Assembly: GCA_029256465.1 (NCBI GenBank)
Contig: JAQSXW010000034.1
Span: 1-7,787 of the forward strand
Source: Evtepia sp.
GTDB taxonomy: Bacteria > Bacillota > Clostridia > Oscillospirales > Oscillospiraceae
DNA length: 7,787 nucleotides
Direction of reading: 5' to 3'
Part shown: one piece after another, positions 5,524 to 7,787 of the stretch
How positions within the stretch are numbered: position 1 is the stretch's first letter
Layout: the number at the start of each line of letters is the position of its first letter
Translations under genes and position numbers: made by a program
The notes under the pieces: generated by a model
What the model saw: only the letters and a program-made list of their open reading frames with translations
What the model was told of the DNA's origin: nothing
Database searches by the model: none

Positions 5524-6630
5524 TTGAGCGATAGGGACTACATGGAATTGGCTTTGGAATTGGCAAAAAAGGGCTGTGGTTGGGTAAATCCAAATCCCAT
5601 GGTGGGGGCTGTGATTGTAAAGAATGACCACATTATCGGACAGGGGTATCATGAGCGTTACGGCGAACTTCATGCAGAGCGCAACGCTTTGGCGAGTTGC
5701 CAGGAAGACCCGCAAGGTGCCACACTCTACGTAACTCTGGAGCCATGCTGCCATCACGGAAAAACACCACCTTGTACGGATGCCATTCTGGAAAAAGGAA
5801 TTGGGCGCGTGGTCATTGCCTCACCGGACCCAAATCCGCTGGTAGCTGGTAAGGGTGTGCAAATTCTGCGGGAGAATGGCATTGAAGTGGAGGAAGGTAT
5901 TCTAAGGGAAGCGTGTGATAATCTTAACAAGGTGTTCTTCCATTTTATCAAAACCCAAACACCCTATGTTTTGATGAAATATGCGATGACGATGGATGGG
6001 AAAATTGCCACCGCATCCGGTCTTTCCCAGTGGATTACAGGGGAGACGGCAAGAAAAAGGGTTCATGAGGATCGGCATCGGTATCGTGCAATCATGGTGG
6101 GTGTCGGTACCGTTTTGGCCGACGATCCACTACTCACCTGTCGCCTTCCAGATAGAAAGAACCCAATCCGCATTATCTGTGACACGCATTTGAGAACGCC
6201 GCTTCATGCTCAGGTGGTGAAAACGACAGACCAAGCAGAGACGATTCTTGCTACCTGCTGTAAGGATCCTGACAAACAGCGTCCTTACCTTGAGCGCGGG
6301 TGCCAGGTAATTACCACTCCTGAGACCGCCGATGGACACTTGGACCTAAGTCAGCTGATGCTCGAACTGGGAAAAAGGAAGATTGACAGTATTATGCTGG
6401 AGGGCGGAGCAACCCTAAATTGGTCGGCGCTGAAAAGCGGGATCGTCCATCAGGTGGAAGCGTATCTGGCCCCAAAACTCTTTGGCGGCGCAGCTGCCAA
6501 AGCTCCAATAGGCGGCGAAGGAGTCCATTCACCGGATGCCGCCTATCGCTTGACACCACCGATCATTCATCGATTGGGAGATGACATTTTGCTCGAAAGT
6601 GAGGTGCTTCCATGTTTACAGGAATCATAG
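5524..6630 (+). CDS. ribD: Bifunctional riboflavin biosynthesis deaminase/reductase RibD (368 aa)
   Basis: RibD carries out two steps of riboflavin synthesis: deamination of 2,5-diamino-6-ribosylamino-4(3H)-pyrimidinone 5'-phosphate and NADPH-dependent reduction of the ribosyl side chain. The N-terminal deaminase domain (about 1-145) shows PNPMVGAVIV (23-32), the zinc/catalytic HAE (50-52) and EPCCHHGKTPPC (73-84), giving zinc ligands His50, Cys75 and Cys84. The reductase domain (about 148-360) opens with PYVLMKYAMTMDGKIA (147-162) and continues with SQWITG (168-173), the MVGVGTVLADDPLLT block (191-205), MLEGGATLNW (291-300) and a final GDDILLE. Length is normal. It begins at TTG 5524, right after the regulated leader, and its 3' end overlaps the riboflavin synthase gene by 19 nt, suggesting coupled translation. 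Confidence 0.97.
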   Translation: MSDRDYMELALELAKKGCGWVNPNPMVGAVIVKNDHIIGQGYHERYGELHAERNALASCQEDPQGATLYVTLEPCCHHGKTPPCTDAILEKGIGRVVIASPDPNPLVAGKGVQILRENGIEVEEGILREACDNLNKVFFHFIKTQTPYVLMKYAMTMDGKIATASGLSQWITGETARKRVHEDRHRYRAIMVGVGTVLADDPLLTCRLPDRKNPIRIICDTHLRTPLHAQVVKTTDQAETILATCCKDPDKQRPYLERGCQVITTPETADGHLDLSQLMLELGKRKIDSIMLEGGATLNWSALKSGIVHQVEAYLAPKLFGGAAAKAPIGGEGVHSPDAAYRLTPPIIHRLGDDILLESEVLPCLQES

Positions 6631-7250
6631 AAGAAATCGGGAGCATACATGCGGTCCTCCGTGGGGCGCATTCTGAGGTGCTGATGATTGATGCAAAAAA
6701 GGTACTGGAAGACGTTAAGCTAGGCGACAGCATCGCAGTGAACGGCGTTTGCCTGACCGTGACAAACTTTACTCCGTCTTCCTTTACCGCAGACGTGATG
6801 CATGAGACGATGAATCGCTCGTCCTTGGGGAGCCTGCGTTCGGGAAGTTCGGTGAATCTTGAACGGGCTATGTCAGCAGGTGGTCGCTTTGGTGGACACA
6901 TCGTTTCTGGACACATCGATGGCATCGGAACGATTACCAAGATTCGACGCGATGACAATGCAATTTGGTATGAAATTCGTTCTACGAAAGACATCCTGCG
7001 CTACATCATAGAAAAAGGTTCCATTGCCATAGACGGCATTAGCCTAACGGTGGCGAAGGTATCCGATGTGGGGTTTAGCGTATCCGTCATCCCTCATACA
7101 GCGCAGCAAACCACACTCTCTCACAGACGGATGGGTGATGTAGTAAATTTGGAGAACGACTGCATTGGTAAGTATGTAGAAAAGCTGATGGGTGCTGATG
7201 CACATCAAAACGGCATCACGAAGGATTATTTGATGAAGTTTGGATATTAG
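6612..7250 (+). CDS. ribE: Riboflavin synthase, alpha chain (212 aa)
   Basis: This enzyme dismutates two molecules of 6,7-dimethyl-8-ribityllumazine into riboflavin and the diamino-pyrimidinedione, the last step of the pathway, as a cytoplasmic homotrimer. The tandem lumazine-binding repeats are clear. Repeat 1 begins [10 protein letters not shown] (1-10) with [13 protein letters not shown] (38-50). The junction is [22 protein letters not shown] (81-104). Repeat 2 has [12 protein letters not shown] (136-147), [10 protein letters not shown] (160-169) and [15 protein letters not shown] (178-192). Length is typical. The ATG at 6612 follows GAGGTG (6601-6606) and lies inside the end of ribD (19-nt overlap), so translation is probably coupled. 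Some nomenclatures call this gene ribC or ribB; ribE is the Bacillus convention. Confidence 0.97.
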   Translation: MFTGIIEEIGSIHAVLRGAHSEVLMIDAKKVLEDVKLGDSIAVNGVCLTVTNFTPSSFTADVMHETMNRSSLGSLRSGSSVNLERAMSAGGRFGGHIVSGHIDGIGTITKIRRDDNAIWYEIRSTKDILRYIIEKGSIAIDGISLTVAKVSDVGFSVSVIPHTAQQTTLSHRRMGDVVNLENDCIGKYVEKLMGADAHQNGITKDYLMKFGY

Positions 7251-7261
7251 GAGGAAAAGTA

Positions 7262-7787
7262 ATGTTTAAATTCAACACGATTGAAGAGGCGTTAGAGGAT
7301 CTGCGCCAAGGGAAGATTATATTAGTTACCGACGATGAAGATCGTGAAAACGAGGGCGATTTTATTTGTGCCTCTGAGTTTGCTACCACAGAAAACGTGA
7401 ATTTCATGGCCATTCACGGCAAAGGGTTAATCTGTATGCCCATGAGCATTGCATTATGCCGTGAGCTCAAGTTCCCGCAGATGGTGAGTGACAATACCGA
7501 TAACCATGAAACTGCCTTCACCATCTCAGTGGATCATGTTGACACCACAACAGGCATCTCCGCCGAAGAGCGTGGACTAACTGCTCGTGCCTGCGTCAGT
7601 GAGGACGCCAAACCTGAGGACTTTCGCCGCCCCGGTCATATGTTTCCGCTCATGGCAAAGGATAACGGGGTTCTGGAACGCAATGGTCATACCGAAGCGA
7701 CCGTGGATCTCATGCGTCTAGCTGGTTTGAAGGAGTGCGGCTTGTGCTGTGAAATCATGCGTGAGGACGGCACCATGATGCGCACCC
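7262..7787 (+). CDS. ribBA: 3,4-dihydroxy-2-butanone-4-phosphate synthase (RibB or RibBA), 3' truncated by window
   Basis: The first 175 codons of the gene are present, open to the window edge. The DHBP synthase domain makes the four-carbon precursor of riboflavin from ribulose 5-phosphate using Mg2+. It shows the acidic signature [10 protein letters not shown] (24-33), IHGKGLIC (51-58), [15 protein letters not shown] (77-91), TTGISAEER (96-104), [11 protein letters not shown] (123-133), the catalytic-region GHTEATVDL (142-150) and [12 protein letters not shown] (163-174). The ATG at 7262 follows AGGAGG (7249-7254), which overlaps the ribE stop. In Firmicutes rib operons this domain is usually fused to a C-terminal GTP cyclohydrolase II, followed by ribH. 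The fusion is expected but lies outside the window, so RibB alone is possible. Confidence 0.93.
   Translation, partial: MFKFNTIEEALEDLRQGKIILVTDDEDRENEGDFICASEFATTENVNFMAIHGKGLICMPMSIALCRELKFPQMVSDNTDNHETAFTISVDHVDTTTGISAEERGLTARACVSEDAKPEDFRRPGHMFPLMAKDNGVLERNGHTEATVDLMRLAGLKECGLCCEIMREDGTMMRT

Noticed and set aside
5198..5757. Minus-strand open frames across the riboswitch leader and ribD start
   Set aside because: They run antisense to a clear riboswitch and ribD, have no protein-like composition or ribosome binding site, and are shadows.

Overview
The window looks like chromosomal DNA of a low-to-mid-GC anaerobic Bacillota, most likely a member of the Clostridia. The evidence is strong AGGAGG-type ribosome binding sites, use of GTG and TTG starts, a DUF4317 gene (a family I know mainly from Clostridia), and a riboflavin operon in the Firmicutes order (FMN riboswitch, ribD, riboflavin synthase, RibB/RibBA). 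All recognised genes lie on the + strand.

Left part (1-2161): the end of truA (tRNA pseudouridine synthase) is followed 21 nt later by a small alpha/beta hydrolase. Next come a YfcE/MJ0936-type metallophosphodiesterase and a cyclase/kynurenine-formamidase-like metal hydrolase. These are small stand-alone enzymes with good ribosome binding sites and no evident shared pathway.

Middle part (2197-5156): three genes of accessory character sit between the housekeeping genes. They are a stand-alone ABC/SMC-like AAA ATPase (COG3910-like), a DUF4317 protein of unknown function, and a RES-domain protein. DUF4317 and RES appear to form a bicistron (16-nt gap) behind an extended -10 promoter at 3115-3144. 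RES domains are best known as NAD+-degrading toxins paired with an Xre/DUF2384 antitoxin. No such antitoxin is present here, so the DUF4317-RES pair, possibly with the ATPase, is the best candidate for an undescribed system in the window. That function is inference.

Right part (5157-7787): a consensus-like promoter (TTGACA-N17-TATTAT) drives a textbook FMN aptamer (about 5254-5366). The leader then has two successive intrinsic terminators, the second ending only 4 nt before the ribD ribosome binding site. A two-block pairing between the aptamer 3' end and the first terminator gives a plausible antiterminator. ribD, riboflavin synthase and the start of ribB/ribBA follow, overlapping or tightly spaced as one operon. 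The window ends inside the DHBP synthase domain. Together these genes convert GTP-derived pyrimidine and ribulose 5-phosphate into riboflavin, and FMN should switch the operon off through the leader.
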